Source: CBDCFL01 sp965216135 (GTDB lineage: Bacteria > Pseudomonadota > Alphaproteobacteria > Rhodobacterales > Rhodobacteraceae). Taken from it: 64,000 bases of DNA. Under the pieces are notes generated by a model, which did no database searches, was not told the origin of the DNA, and worked only from the letters and a program-made list of their open reading frames with translations. The translations under genes were made by a program, and so were the position numbers. Within the stretch, counting starts at the first letter, position 1, and the number at the start of each line of letters is the position of its first letter. Positions 54,576-63,279 of this stretch are shown here, piece after piece. The stretch is taken from assembly GCA_965216135.1 (NCBI GenBank), contig CBDCFL010000023.1:496001-560000 (forward strand). Reading direction: 5' to 3'.

Positions 54576-56321
54576 TCAGCCGATCAACTCGCTTTCCTCA
54601 CGCTCAAGGTCACGCACCGCATCGGGGGTTTCATGCGCCTTGGCCAGCGTCCAGCGAATGCGGGTCGCATAATCCAAAGCGCGCGCAGATAAAACCACCT
54701 GTTTGGTCGCACGCACCTTAAGACGGCCCTTTTCGAGATATACGCTGGGCTCAACCGTCATATTTGCCGCCCCGTCGTGGCGGAAAATCCATATCTCACC
54801 GCTTTTCAGCGCCATCGACACGGCGGTGCCGCCAAGGTCCACCTCGGTATCGGCATCCGGGTGCAGATGGAACCTGATCTTGAAGCCGACACCTTGCAGA
54901 TCGACCCGGTCCAGCGCCTTTTCAAAGGCCCTTTGATCCGGTTTGGAAATAGCCGCCAGCGTGTCTTCACCGGCAATGCCGCGGCCGGTGTTGGACAATT
55001 CTACCTGCCGGATGTGGGTCAGCCCGTGGCTGGCGCGATAGCCGTTATGGCCGACGATGATGCCTTGGGATCCATCCTCAGCCAGGAACTGAACGCGCAC
55101 ATCGTCGGGCGCGTCGGTCAGATATTCGCGGCCACCCGCCAATAGGCCGCCGAGGGCCAGCCGCGCCGACGACATGCCGTCAAGCGCCAGTGTCGAATGC
55201 GAGGCGGTGGCGCGCCCAGCGCGGCGCCATTGCGGCCCAAATGATGTGCCCGAGCCGCAACTGACGATCAGTGGCCGCCGTCCCGATGTCAGCTCGATCG
55301 CACAACTCGAGGCGTGGGCGTTGTGAGAGGCATACCTGACCGGTGGCGCGGCGGCATCGACGATCAGGCTCGAGCGCCCGCCGTGCAGGCGCACATAGCC
55401 CATCGACAGGCCATCTGGCGCACGCGCGCGGATGCCCGATGCTGCCAGCGCATGATCCAGCCGGCCCTCAACCCCGCGCCCGCCACCGTGAAAGCGCGCC
55501 AGCCCGCCATCGGCGTGGCGCAAGGCGCGCAAGGTAGGGGCGACGCGTTCTATGGCCGCCAGATGCGAATGCTCGGCCATACGGCCAGCCTCGGCCAGCG
55601 CCGATGCGGCCCAGTTCAATAACGTGAACACCTCCAGCAGGTCTTCGGGATTGCGTGTGGCGATACCGCCCTGATCGTTGATCTCGGTTGCGCATTCCCT
55701 GCTCAGCGCGACAACGGCAGGTTCGACATGTCTGGCCATCCCTTCCAGCGCGAGGCCTGCGTAAATCAGGCCGGTCAGCGCCTCAAACCGCGGCAGGCCG
55801 GGGGTGGCGGCATGCCACCTGCGGGCCAGGAATATGGTCTGCTGGCCAAGCGACTTGTGATAGGCCTCAGAATCTTCCGATGGCCTGCCGTTTAGCAAAA
55901 AGATCGCATGGTTGATCCACCGGATCAGCCGCCTGCCGGTCAGATCGGGTGTCCATCCGGGGCCATGGCCGCGCCCGTATCGCGCGATCCAGTCAAACAG
56001 CCAGGTCTGGGCTTGTCCCATCGCCGGGACGTCGCCGACCGCCGCCAGATCGTCGAGCCAGGTAAAGCCGTGCAACTCCTGTTCGTAATCCGGACCCGGG
56101 GCGTCAATGTCCCAGATCGAGCGCTTTTTTTCTTCAACCAGCGCCCCGGCAAACAGGAAATTGCCGGCCAAAAGCTGACGGCCGCGCGCGAATGATCCGA
56201 TGGTCCGGGGTTCGGGTTGAGAGAGGAAAACCGCAGCGCCGCGGGCGCGCGACGCCCGGCGCGCCTGCACACGATTGACCAGACGCACCCAGCGCGCCGA
56301 CAAATTCTCAGATCGCCTCAC
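54576..56321 (-). CDS. Heparinase II/III family protein
   Basis: The 581-residue protein has an N-terminal alpha-toroid region (about 60-320) and a C-terminal beta-sandwich (VRYASHNAHASSCAIELTSG, ASHSTLALDG, GEDTLAAI). It belongs to the heparinase II/III superfamily, often found downstream of rsmB and before purH in this order. It may act on acidic polysaccharide, but no signal peptide is obvious and the substrate is unknown. Confidence 0.88.
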   Translation of the reverse strand: MRRSENLSARWVRLVNRVQARRASRARGAAVFLSQPEPRTIGSFARGRQLLAGNFLFAGALVEEKKRSIWDIDAPGPDYEQELHGFTWLDDLAAVGDVPAMGQAQTWLFDWIARYGRGHGPGWTPDLTGRRLIRWINHAIFLLNGRPSEDSEAYHKSLGQQTIFLARRWHAATPGLPRFEALTGLIYAGLALEGMARHVEPAVVALSRECATEINDQGGIATRNPEDLLEVFTLLNWAASALAEAGRMAEHSHLAAIERVAPTLRALRHADGGLARFHGGGRGVEGRLDHALAASGIRARAPDGLSMGYVRLHGGRSSLIVDAAAPPVRYASHNAHASSCAIELTSGRRPLIVSCGSGTSFGPQWRRAGRATASHSTLALDGMSSARLALGGLLAGGREYLTDAPDDVRVQFLAEDGSQGIIVGHNGYRASHGLTHIRQVELSNTGRGIAGEDTLAAISKPDQRAFEKALDRVDLQGVGFKIRFHLHPDADTEVDLGGTAVSMALKSGEIWIFRHDGAANMTVEPSVYLEKGRLKVRATKQVVLSARALDYATRIRWTLAKAHETPDAVRDLEREESELIG

Positions 56322-56411
56322 CTAAAACCTGCCTGTAGGGTTGCTGCATTATTATTTTCTTTGTTGGGATCAGCATAAATGCCGGTTCGTGCCGTGTCAT
56401 GGATTAATACG

Positions 56412-57683
56412 CTATTTGGTAGGCTTTCGTAAAAGTGAGATGAAAAAGCCATCCATGCCGCCCATCTCAGGCCAGAAATCGGGGCGGGTTCTGATCCCTA
56501 GCGGGCCGAGCCAATTTTTTGGTATGCCCAGCGGTGGGGCAGTGTCGTTGTCAACCGAGAGCCCCCAGCCGGCATCAAGCCCGCGCTGGATGATATGTTC
56601 GCCTTCCTCAGCCAGCAGCGAACAGGTACAATAGACCAGCCGCCCGCCGGGTTTCAGCAGCGATTGGGCGTGGTCCAACATTTTACCTTGCAGATCAAAC
56701 AGTTCCGAGAAATCAGCGTCCTGTTTCGCATACGGCAAATCGGGATGGCGGCGGATTGTGCCGGTTGCCGAGCACGGCGCGTCAATCAGGATGGCGTCGA
56801 ATGGCGCGTCCTGGAAGCCGAGCGCGTCGGCCTCAACAATCCGCGCGGCAAGGCCGGTGCGGGCCAGATTCTCGGCAAGCCGCTTGATGCGGGTGGCAGA
56901 ATTGTCCACAGCGGTGACATCGGCCCCGGTTGCGGCCAGTTGCATGGTTTTGCCGCCAGGCGCAGCGCAGAGGTCCAAAACCCGCTCGCCAGCTTTTGCA
57001 TCAAGCAGACGCGCAGGCAGTGCGGCGGCGGCATCCTGAACCCACCATGCGCCATCTTCAAACCCTTCCGCACGGGAAACCTCGACCCTTTCGGGCAAGC
57101 GCAAGGAACCGGTGGGCAGCAATTTGGCCTGAAGGCGGTCGGCCCAGGCAGAGGCATCCGATTTGACGCTGAGGTCAATCGCACCACCCCGGGCATGGGC
57201 CATCTCGATCGCGCCGATGGTGGATTTGCCGTATTGCGCGATAAGCGTTTTGCGCAATTGCTTTGGCAATTGCGGCACCGGCAGGTCACCCCAGCCTGCC
57301 GTGTCGCGACCGATGCGGCGCAGAACGGCATTGACCAGCCCCGCCTGCCGTTTGGTATCGCGATTGGCGGACATGAGCGAAACCATTTCGTTCACAACGC
57401 CATGCGGCATGTGCCCGATCTGACATAGTTCGACAACGCCCAGGCGCAGCGCATTCAAAACCGGCTCGTCCGGGCGTTTGCGCAGATATGGCCCCAGCAT
57501 GCGGTCGGCGCGATTGGCCCAGCGCAGCGTTTCGCGGGTTAATCTGAGCGCGCGGGCGCTGTCGGGCCCGCTGAGGTGATCCAGCGACTTGGGCAATAGA
57601 TAGGTCAATATTTTAGAATCTATTGTCACTGCATTCAAAAGCGCAAACGCGGCGGCGCGGGCGGGATCGGGCGATGTTGTCAT
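56412..57683 (-). CDS. rsmB: 16S rRNA (cytosine-967-C5)-methyltransferase
   Basis: The 423-residue protein has an N-terminal NusB-like RNA-binding domain and a SAM methyltransferase domain: LDLCAAPGGKTMQLA, DAPCSATGTIRRHPD (Cys) and VYCTCSLLAEEGE (catalytic Cys). It methylates C967 of 16S rRNA. It is divergent from the SdhAF4 gene. Confidence 0.93.
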   Translation of the reverse strand: MTTSPDPARAAAFALLNAVTIDSKILTYLLPKSLDHLSGPDSARALRLTRETLRWANRADRMLGPYLRKRPDEPVLNALRLGVVELCQIGHMPHGVVNEMVSLMSANRDTKRQAGLVNAVLRRIGRDTAGWGDLPVPQLPKQLRKTLIAQYGKSTIGAIEMAHARGGAIDLSVKSDASAWADRLQAKLLPTGSLRLPERVEVSRAEGFEDGAWWVQDAAAALPARLLDAKAGERVLDLCAAPGGKTMQLAATGADVTAVDNSATRIKRLAENLARTGLAARIVEADALGFQDAPFDAILIDAPCSATGTIRRHPDLPYAKQDADFSELFDLQGKMLDHAQSLLKPGGRLVYCTCSLLAEEGEHIIQRGLDAGWGLSVDNDTAPPLGIPKNWLGPLGIRTRPDFWPEMGGMDGFFISLLRKPTK

Positions 57684-57759
57684 GTTTGGCGGGCGGTCCG
57701 GCTTGTCTGAAGCTGGCCCCGACTATATCAGTGGCCTGACTGAAACAAGGCGCGCTGCA

Positions 57760-57939
57760 ATGGCAAAAGACAAACCGGCGAAATTGGCAGGCGCGGCCGG
57801 TCGGGCATTGGCCGAGGCCGAGGCCCGTCGCAAGAAACCCGGCATACCCAACCCAGCGCGCGAATTGGGCGGGCGCGACGGGCCGGACCCGGTGCGGTTT
57901 GGCGATTGGGAAAAAAAGGGTATTGCTGTCGATTTCTGA
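57760..57939 (+). CDS. DUF1674 protein, succinate dehydrogenase assembly factor 4 homologue
   Basis: The 59-residue protein ends in the family signature ARELGGRDGPDPVRFGDWEK. Homologues (SDHAF4) bind flavinylated SdhA during complex II assembly. The start at 57760 is chosen because the upstream open frame overlaps the rsmB 5' end and is not conserved. Confidence 0.9.
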   Translation: MAKDKPAKLAGAAGRALAEAEARRKKPGIPNPARELGGRDGPDPVRFGDWEKKGIAVDF

Positions 57940-57989
57940 GACGAGCAACAGGTGCAGGCTGACGCTAACGCAGATCGCATTGAATCAAT

Positions 57990-58250
57990 CGCCGTCCCGG
58001 ACCAGGATACCGGGACCTCTGCGCCGCGCGAAAAACCAGACCTGAACGCCGCGCCCGACAGAGGGCGGTGCCCGGCCGCGGGCGGGCGCTGCTGACTTTG
58101 GAGGTCTTCACTTAATGGTGCCGCCACTTCTTCCATCCGTACGGGTGTGCGGCGGCAATGAAGCGCCCGACCGTCGTGCTGATAAGCACGCCTGCGGCGT
58201 GACGGCGGTCGGGCGCTGCCCGGCGGCACTGCGTGCCTTGTTCCGGGCAA
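57990..58250. other. Hairpin-rich non-coding segment, possible structured RNA
   Basis: The 436-bp gap between the SdhAF4 and Trm112 genes has no convincing gene but a row of strong inverted repeats: GTCCCGG/CCGGGAC (57994-58016); GCGCCCG/CGGGCGC (58051-58089); TGCCGCC/GGCGGCA (58119-58157) with CCGTACGG inside; AGCGCCCGACCG/CGGTCGGGCGCT (58162-58217, 12 bp perfect) enclosing CGTGCT/AGCACG and CACGCC/GGCGTG; and GCCCGG/CCGGGC (58218-58248) enclosing GGCAC/GTGCC. I match it to no known RNA class. Strand is undetermined. Past 58250 I see nothing definite up to 58375. Confidence 0.5.
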
Positions 58251-58375
58251 CGGTTCTAGCTGGTCAACGTATCCGCCTGCATGCGCTCCTGAGTTCAATC
58301 ACCCGCCGTTCCGGACCTGATCCAGGCACCGGTATCCAAGTCCGTGACGCCTGGCTCACGTCAAAAGCAAGCGGC

Positions 58376-58564
58376 CTAATCGTCGATCACTCGCGCCTCG
58401 TCGATCAGCATGACCGGAATGCCGCTGCGGATCGGGTAGGCAAGCGAGGCGGATTTGCAGATCAGTTCCTGCCGCTCGGCGTCATACGATAGTGTCGCAT
58501 GGGTCCTCGGGCAGACCAGTGCTTCGAGCATATGGCGGTTGGCTTGGTTGGTTTCTTCGCTCAT
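58376..58564 (-). CDS. Trm112 family (UPF0434) zinc-ribbon-like small protein
   Basis: The 62-residue protein contains MLEALVCPRTHATLSYDAER and SASLAYPIRSGIPVMLIDEA, the Trm112p-like pattern with only one of the usual Cys pairs. Bacterial members are small, of unclear function. Its start overlaps the LON-domain stop by 4 bp. Confidence 0.9.
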   Translation of the reverse strand: MSEETNQANRHMLEALVCPRTHATLSYDAERQELICKSASLAYPIRSGIPVMLIDEARVIDD

Positions 58565-59202
58565 TGCATCACTTCCTCTGCCGCGCCGCTGCGCAGCGTG
58601 TATTCCATCAGTGTCACCAAGATCCGGCGGCGGCCACTCAGATCGTCGGCCTCTAGCAGCGCTTGTTTTTCTTCGATTTCAAACGGGCACAGCATCGACA
58701 GAGAGTTGATCAGCAGCTCGTCCTCGGCCTGTTTCAACGAATCCCAATCGGTTTTCAGGTCTGCAGCGATGAGATATTTGCGCAGTAATGTCAGAAACCC
58801 TGAGCGCTGAAAGTCGCCGTCGGCCTCGGCGTGGTCCCTATCACGCCCATATCCGTCCCAGACCACTTCGCCGCGCCGATATGGCGTAAAGCCCTGAAAC
58901 TCCTGCTTAATTCGAAAACGCGAGATGCCGGTAAGGGTGATCATATATCGCCCGTCTTCGGTTTCGGAATAGGCCGTAACCCGGCCCGCACAGCCGATAG
59001 CGTGCAGAGCGTCTGGATTTTTGGGCGCAGACAAAGGCTGGATCATGCCGATCAGGCGGGCGGGTGTTTTGAGCGTATCGTCCAGCATCGCCAGATAGCG
59101 TGGCTCGAAGATATGCAACGGCAGGCGGGTGCGCGGCAGCAATAGCGCGCGCGGCAACGGAAACAGCGCCAAAGTCTCGGGCAGATCGCCGACGTTGAAC
59201 AT
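58561..59202 (-). CDS. LON peptidase N-terminal (substrate-binding) domain protein
   Basis: The 213-residue protein matches the LON N-domain (LFPLPRALLLPRTRLPLHIF and EPRYLAMLDD) with no protease domain. Function is not established; possibly protein quality control along with the adjacent YbbN-like gene. It overlaps the Trm112 gene by 4 bp. Confidence 0.9.
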   Translation of the reverse strand: MFNVGDLPETLALFPLPRALLLPRTRLPLHIFEPRYLAMLDDTLKTPARLIGMIQPLSAPKNPDALHAIGCAGRVTAYSETEDGRYMITLTGISRFRIKQEFQGFTPYRRGEVVWDGYGRDRDHAEADGDFQRSGFLTLLRKYLIAADLKTDWDSLKQAEDELLINSLSMLCPFEIEEKQALLEADDLSGRRRILVTLMEYTLRSGAAEEVMQ

Positions 59203-59228
59203 GCAGCTAATCTAGGGCGGATCGGCGC

Positions 59229-60140
59229 TCAGGCAAAGATCATCGAGGATAATTTGCGCCGCCCGTTCAGCGCGATCGGGTCTTTTGGCCCCAGGGCTTC
59301 AAATATTGTAAACAGCTGTTGCTTGGCTGCACCGTCGTTCCAGTCGCGATCTTTGGCGAACATCTCTAACAGATCATCGACCGCCTGTTCAGTCTGGCCG
59401 GCACCGTGCAGCGCCAGGGCAAGGTCAAACCGGGCCTGCGGATCGTCTGGATTGGCCTCGGCAGCGTCGCGCAGCTCGCCAACCGGGCCGGCATCCGCCG
59501 CCTGACGGGCGAGGTCCAGCTTGGCATGGACGCCTTCAATCTCCGGGTTTTGCGAAATCCCTATATGTGCCGCGTTGAGGAACGCCTCGGCCTGATCCAA
59601 TTCGCCGAGTTCAATATAGCAACGCACCATACCGGCATAGGCCGCGGCGTTTTCCGGCTCTTCGCCCAGGATCGCCGAAAACGTCTGAACCGCATCGGCA
59701 ACCGCGCCCTGGGCCAGCATCTCCTCGGCGGCTGTCAAAGCCTCGCCCAACCCGCCGTCACCGGCAAGCGCGGCCAAACGGTCGACGAAGGCCTTGATCT
59801 CGGACCCCGCGACCGCGCCCTGAAATCCATCCGCTGGCTGACCCTGCCAGAATCCGTAGACGGTCGGGATCGACTGAATTTGCAGCTGAGCGGCGATGGC
59901 CTGGTTTTCATCGATATTGACCTTGACCATGCGCACCTTGCCGCGCGCATTTGTCACCGCCTCTTCAAGCATCGGCCCGAGCGTTTTGCACGGCCCGCAC
60001 CAGGGCGCCCAGAAATCAACCACGATCGGCACCTCGTTCGAGGCTTCGATAACGTCGGCGGTGAATGTGGCCTCGGTGCTGTCTTTGATCAGAACGGCGT
60101 TATCGGGGCCATTTTCGGGTTTGGATCCTAGTTCAAGCAT
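59229..60140 (-). CDS. ybbN: YbbN/CnoX-type thioredoxin-like co-chaperone
   Basis: The 303-residue protein has a thioredoxin domain with active site WAPWCGPCKTL (about 44-54), then TPR-like repeats (about 130-295). The E. coli homologue CnoX protects clients from oxidation and hands them to chaperones; the WCGPC site here suggests reductase activity as well. Confidence 0.88.
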   Translation of the reverse strand: MLELGSKPENGPDNAVLIKDSTEATFTADVIEASNEVPIVVDFWAPWCGPCKTLGPMLEEAVTNARGKVRMVKVNIDENQAIAAQLQIQSIPTVYGFWQGQPADGFQGAVAGSEIKAFVDRLAALAGDGGLGEALTAAEEMLAQGAVADAVQTFSAILGEEPENAAAYAGMVRCYIELGELDQAEAFLNAAHIGISQNPEIEGVHAKLDLARQAADAGPVGELRDAAEANPDDPQARFDLALALHGAGQTEQAVDDLLEMFAKDRDWNDGAAKQQLFTIFEALGPKDPIALNGRRKLSSMIFA

Positions 60141-60214
60141 CTGGGGCCGCGCCTTTGGTCTTTGCGTCTGGCCGTTAGATGGCGCATGGCCAGGGCCCTT
60201 GCAAGGGGTGCCGC

Positions 60215-61240
60215 CTAATAGTCGTGGATGTGTTCGACCTGCAGATCAGTCGTGCGCAGAAAATCCGCAAGATCGGTGACCTTGAGCAGGATCAGGTGGC
60301 GTCTGTCGGCGTAGCCCTGTCGCCTTGCACTGAATATCGCGCCTTCGGCAGACCCTTCGCCCAGCGCGGAAAGCAGAATGTCGTCATTTCCGGCAATTTC
60401 GGTAAATTCGCCGCCCGCTTTGGCCATGTCGATCAGGATATGCGTCAGGGTCCGGTAACGCGGGGTTTCCAGTTCCAGCCCTTCGGGCCGGGTGGCGATC
60501 AGGCTCACACCGGCATGGGCCGCCGGATCTACCCCGGTCGCGATCATTCGCAATGTCAGCTCGTCGGGACCGAGATTTTCGACCGCGCGCGCGATCACCC
60601 CGGCATAGGCGGCCTTGACGCTGAGCTCCAGGCCAAGTGCCGCGCGCCTTTCGCGGTCTCGCAACGCATCACTGGCCGCGAGGGCCAACGCCGTCCTGTC
60701 AGCACGAAAATCCCATTGGTGCCAGGGCACCTGGCGCAGGTAATCGGCATAATCGCGCGCCTGGTCAGCCGAAAGATCATCCAGCGCGGTGCGGTCCGGG
60801 CCGCGCAGGGCGGTGGCCAGACGGCCAAGGGTTTTCTCATACGCCGCCTTGGCGAGAAATTCGGCGGTAAAGCTGACGCCGATGGTGTAGACCATCAGCT
60901 TGGTGTCACGGTCGAAGCCGCCATGGGATGCGGCGCGCGTCGCCAGCGGGCAAAGTGACGACCAAAAGCCGAGTATCGCGCGAATATAGGCGAATTCATG
61001 CGGATCACCGGTCTTGATGACTTGGGCGTAATCGTCATAGGCATGGACGATGTGCCATTCGGGATAGGTCAGAAAGGTGCGCGCTTCGGGGCGGTGATGT
61101 TCGGCCGGCAGTATTGCAGTGTAGGTGGGCGCGGCGGCCGCGCCCCGGCAGGCCAGCTCGGTATAGGCGACCGGCGTCAGCAAGAGCACGACAAGCACCG
61201 CCAGCGCCACCAGCAGCCGTTTTAGCCAGCGCCAGATCAC
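60215..61240 (-). CDS. Uncharacterised membrane-anchored protein of the FAD-oxidase operon
   Basis: The 341-residue protein has one N-terminal membrane helix (LLVALAVLVVLLLTPVAYTE) and a soluble part with RTFLTYPEWHIVHAYDDYAQ and FWSSLCPLATRAASHGGFD. I do not recognise the fold. Its start overlaps the preceding small membrane gene by 4 bp, placing it third in an operon with a FAD oxidase. Likely exposed to the periplasm. Confidence 0.8.
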   Translation of the reverse strand: MIWRWLKRLLVALAVLVVLLLTPVAYTELACRGAAAAPTYTAILPAEHHRPEARTFLTYPEWHIVHAYDDYAQVIKTGDPHEFAYIRAILGFWSSLCPLATRAASHGGFDRDTKLMVYTIGVSFTAEFLAKAAYEKTLGRLATALRGPDRTALDDLSADQARDYADYLRQVPWHQWDFRADRTALALAASDALRDRERRAALGLELSVKAAYAGVIARAVENLGPDELTLRMIATGVDPAAHAGVSLIATRPEGLELETPRYRTLTHILIDMAKAGGEFTEIAGNDDILLSALGEGSAEGAIFSARRQGYADRRHLILLKVTDLADFLRTTDLQVEHIHDY

Positions 61241-61665
61241 GGTGCCCCGCGCCGCAGGTAGAACCCGGCCCAGAGCGCGAAGCCGCCAAGGGCGATATGC
61301 GGCAGATTGGCCAGAAAGCGCGTCAGGCCAAAATCCAGCCCCTCGAGCGAATGGCGTAGAATGCCGAAATCGAGATAGCCATAGGCCGTCAGATAGCCGA
61401 TCGCCCCGTCGCCAAGGTAGGCCGCGCCAAAGATGATCAGAAACAGCCGCGATGCGCGCACCGACATCAGCGCAGCGGTCAATGCCCAGATCGCCGAGGC
61501 GACGTGCAGCAGATCGTCAAACGGGTCGAGCGCGAAAATGCCCCAGACCAGCCCGTGATCGTCGCGCATTCCGGGGATGTAGTTCAGCGTCGCGGCAAAG
61601 CCGATGATGACGAAATAGACGAGCGCGATCTGGCGCTGAATATGAAGGTATCTTAGCCAGGTCAT
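61237..61665 (-). CDS. Small four-helix membrane protein of the FAD-oxidase operon
   Basis: The 142-residue protein starts MTWLRYLHIQRQIALVYFVI and has about four membrane helices. No family assigned. It overlaps the genes on both sides by 4 bp (ATGA at each junction), so the three are tightly co-translated. A role as membrane anchor or electron-transfer partner is possible. Confidence 0.78.
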   Translation of the reverse strand: MTWLRYLHIQRQIALVYFVIIGFAATLNYIPGMRDDHGLVWGIFALDPFDDLLHVASAIWALTAALMSVRASRLFLIIFGAAYLGDGAIGYLTAYGYLDFGILRHSLEGLDFGLTRFLANLPHIALGGFALWAGFYLRRGAP

Positions 61666-63143
61666 AGCGCCACCAGGTAGCTGTCCCACAGGTTATTGCG
61701 GAAGGTCAGAGTTGGGTCGAGCGCGCGTTTGGCGGCAGCGAATTCGCCAGCGCGGGGATAGGCGCGCGCCAGTTGCGCAGGTGTGGCATGGGGCCGGTAT
61801 GGCAAGTAATAAGCCCCGCCGATGCCGATTATCCCGTCAATCAGCGCGCGCGTCATGCGCGCCATGTCGGCCTCGGCGCGGACGGTCATTTCCTGGCTGA
61901 ACGACATAACGGCAGCAATACGGGCAACGGTCGCATAGGCGAGAACGCTCTCAGGGTCAGCTGCAACATAGCGCAATGTGACATTCAGAAATTCCTGATA
62001 GCTGGCCGGGATGATCGCGCGGCAAACCTCCAGAAACTCGCCAAACCGGGCTGGTGCCACGAAATATTCGTGCAGGATGTCGGTGCGGTTGGGGTTGCGG
62101 TCATCCAGCGTCACCACGGGTTCGTTGATCAGCGAATTGCGCGTGACCGGCCCGCTCCCAAGCGCCGGGCCCACGTCGGTTTCGGTCCACCAGCGAAGGC
62201 GTTTGGCGCGCTCGTTGTGCAATTGCACGCGATAGATGCGCGCGGCGATCTTGGATGCCAGACCCGAGCCACTGACAGCGGGCAGATCGGATTGGTCGGC
62301 GTCGGCGCGATAGGTGATCATCAGCGCGCGGTCAAAGAAATTGGCGCGATCCACGTTCAGCCGCCCATAGGCCATGGAGATGTCACCGGAATTCGCCGCT
62401 ACGACAAAGCGTTGCGCAAAATCCTCGGCATCCATTTCGGCGAAAGTCGGCACCAGCCGTGCGTTTTTTTCGACCTCGACATCCATGGCGATAATCGCGC
62501 CGGTCAGCCCGTAGCCGCCCATGGTCATGTTGAAGAGATCGTCGCCTCGGTTCACCTCGATCAGATCACCGCCGGGCAATAACATCTGGACCGACCGCAC
62601 CGTACCGCCCATCGGCCCGAACGGAACCGGCCAGCCATGGGCGTTGACGCAAAACGTCGCCGCAACGCCGAAATCGTTGTTGGACTGCATGACTTTCGGG
62701 CCATATCCCAAGGGATCAAGCGTTGCGATCACCTGCGCCCAGCGCGCACCGGCATGAGCGCGCATGATGCCATTTGCGGTGTCGGGCTCGACCAGACCAT
62801 TGTCGAAGGTCACCGCATGGCCGTCGCGCGGGATCGCCTGGCCGCCCATCGAATGGCGCGCCGCGCCGATATTGAACGGGCGGCCCAGACTTCGCGCCTC
62901 GGCGATTTCATTTCTGAGCGCGGCAATCAGCGCCTCGCCGGGATCATCGCTTATCACCAAATGACGAAAGACCGGCGTCTCGCTCAGACCACTGGCGTCG
63001 TTCAGCGTGCCCGGTGCCGCGTCTGGAATGAGCGATGCGGTGCCATCGAGCACCGGTGAGCGCGGGCCATAGCGCACCGCCGCCCAGCCGCCGGCAAGTG
63101 CGCCGCCGCCCAGCAGTGCCGCGCGTCGGGTGAAATGCGCCAT
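61662..63143 (-). CDS. FAD-linked oxidase (VAO/PCMH family) with Tat-type signal
   Basis: The 493-residue protein has an N-terminal twin-arginine-like leader (FTRRAALLGGGALAGGWAA), then the FAD-binding PCMH domain with IGAARHSMGGQAIPRDGH (about 94-111) and FGPMGGTVRSVQMLLPGG. The C-terminus (LDPTLTFRNNLWDSYL) resembles sugar-lactone or alditol oxidases. It would act in the periplasm on an unknown alcohol or lactone. AGGAGG lies upstream. Confidence 0.85.
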   Translation of the reverse strand: MAHFTRRAALLGGGALAGGWAAVRYGPRSPVLDGTASLIPDAAPGTLNDASGLSETPVFRHLVISDDPGEALIAALRNEIAEARSLGRPFNIGAARHSMGGQAIPRDGHAVTFDNGLVEPDTANGIMRAHAGARWAQVIATLDPLGYGPKVMQSNNDFGVAATFCVNAHGWPVPFGPMGGTVRSVQMLLPGGDLIEVNRGDDLFNMTMGGYGLTGAIIAMDVEVEKNARLVPTFAEMDAEDFAQRFVVAANSGDISMAYGRLNVDRANFFDRALMITYRADADQSDLPAVSGSGLASKIAARIYRVQLHNERAKRLRWWTETDVGPALGSGPVTRNSLINEPVVTLDDRNPNRTDILHEYFVAPARFGEFLEVCRAIIPASYQEFLNVTLRYVAADPESVLAYATVARIAAVMSFSQEMTVRAEADMARMTRALIDGIIGIGGAYYLPYRPHATPAQLARAYPRAGEFAAAKRALDPTLTFRNNLWDSYLVAL

Positions 63144-63239
63144 GGCAGACCTCCTTGAATGCGTCTTACACCAGATCAGGCCGCGATGGCCGAACTAAAA
63201 GGTAAGGAATTCCTGACCTTACAGGTTAACATCATATTT

Positions 63240-63260
63240 TTCTTGGTAAAAATACTCAAA
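63240..63260. repeat. Dispersed extragenic motif between FAD oxidase and exonuclease III
   Basis: TTCTTGGTAAAAATACTCAA is the complement of TTGAGTATTTTTACCAAGAA, a variant of the motif, in the 136-bp intergenic space. Confidence 0.5.
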
Positions 63261-63279
63261 TCTGCCCTTTGAAGTGCGG

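Noticed and set aside
58115..58492. Plus-strand frame of 125 codons in the 58-kb gap
   Set aside because: It spans the hairpins and runs into the Trm112 gene in antisense; no ribosome site or recognisable protein.
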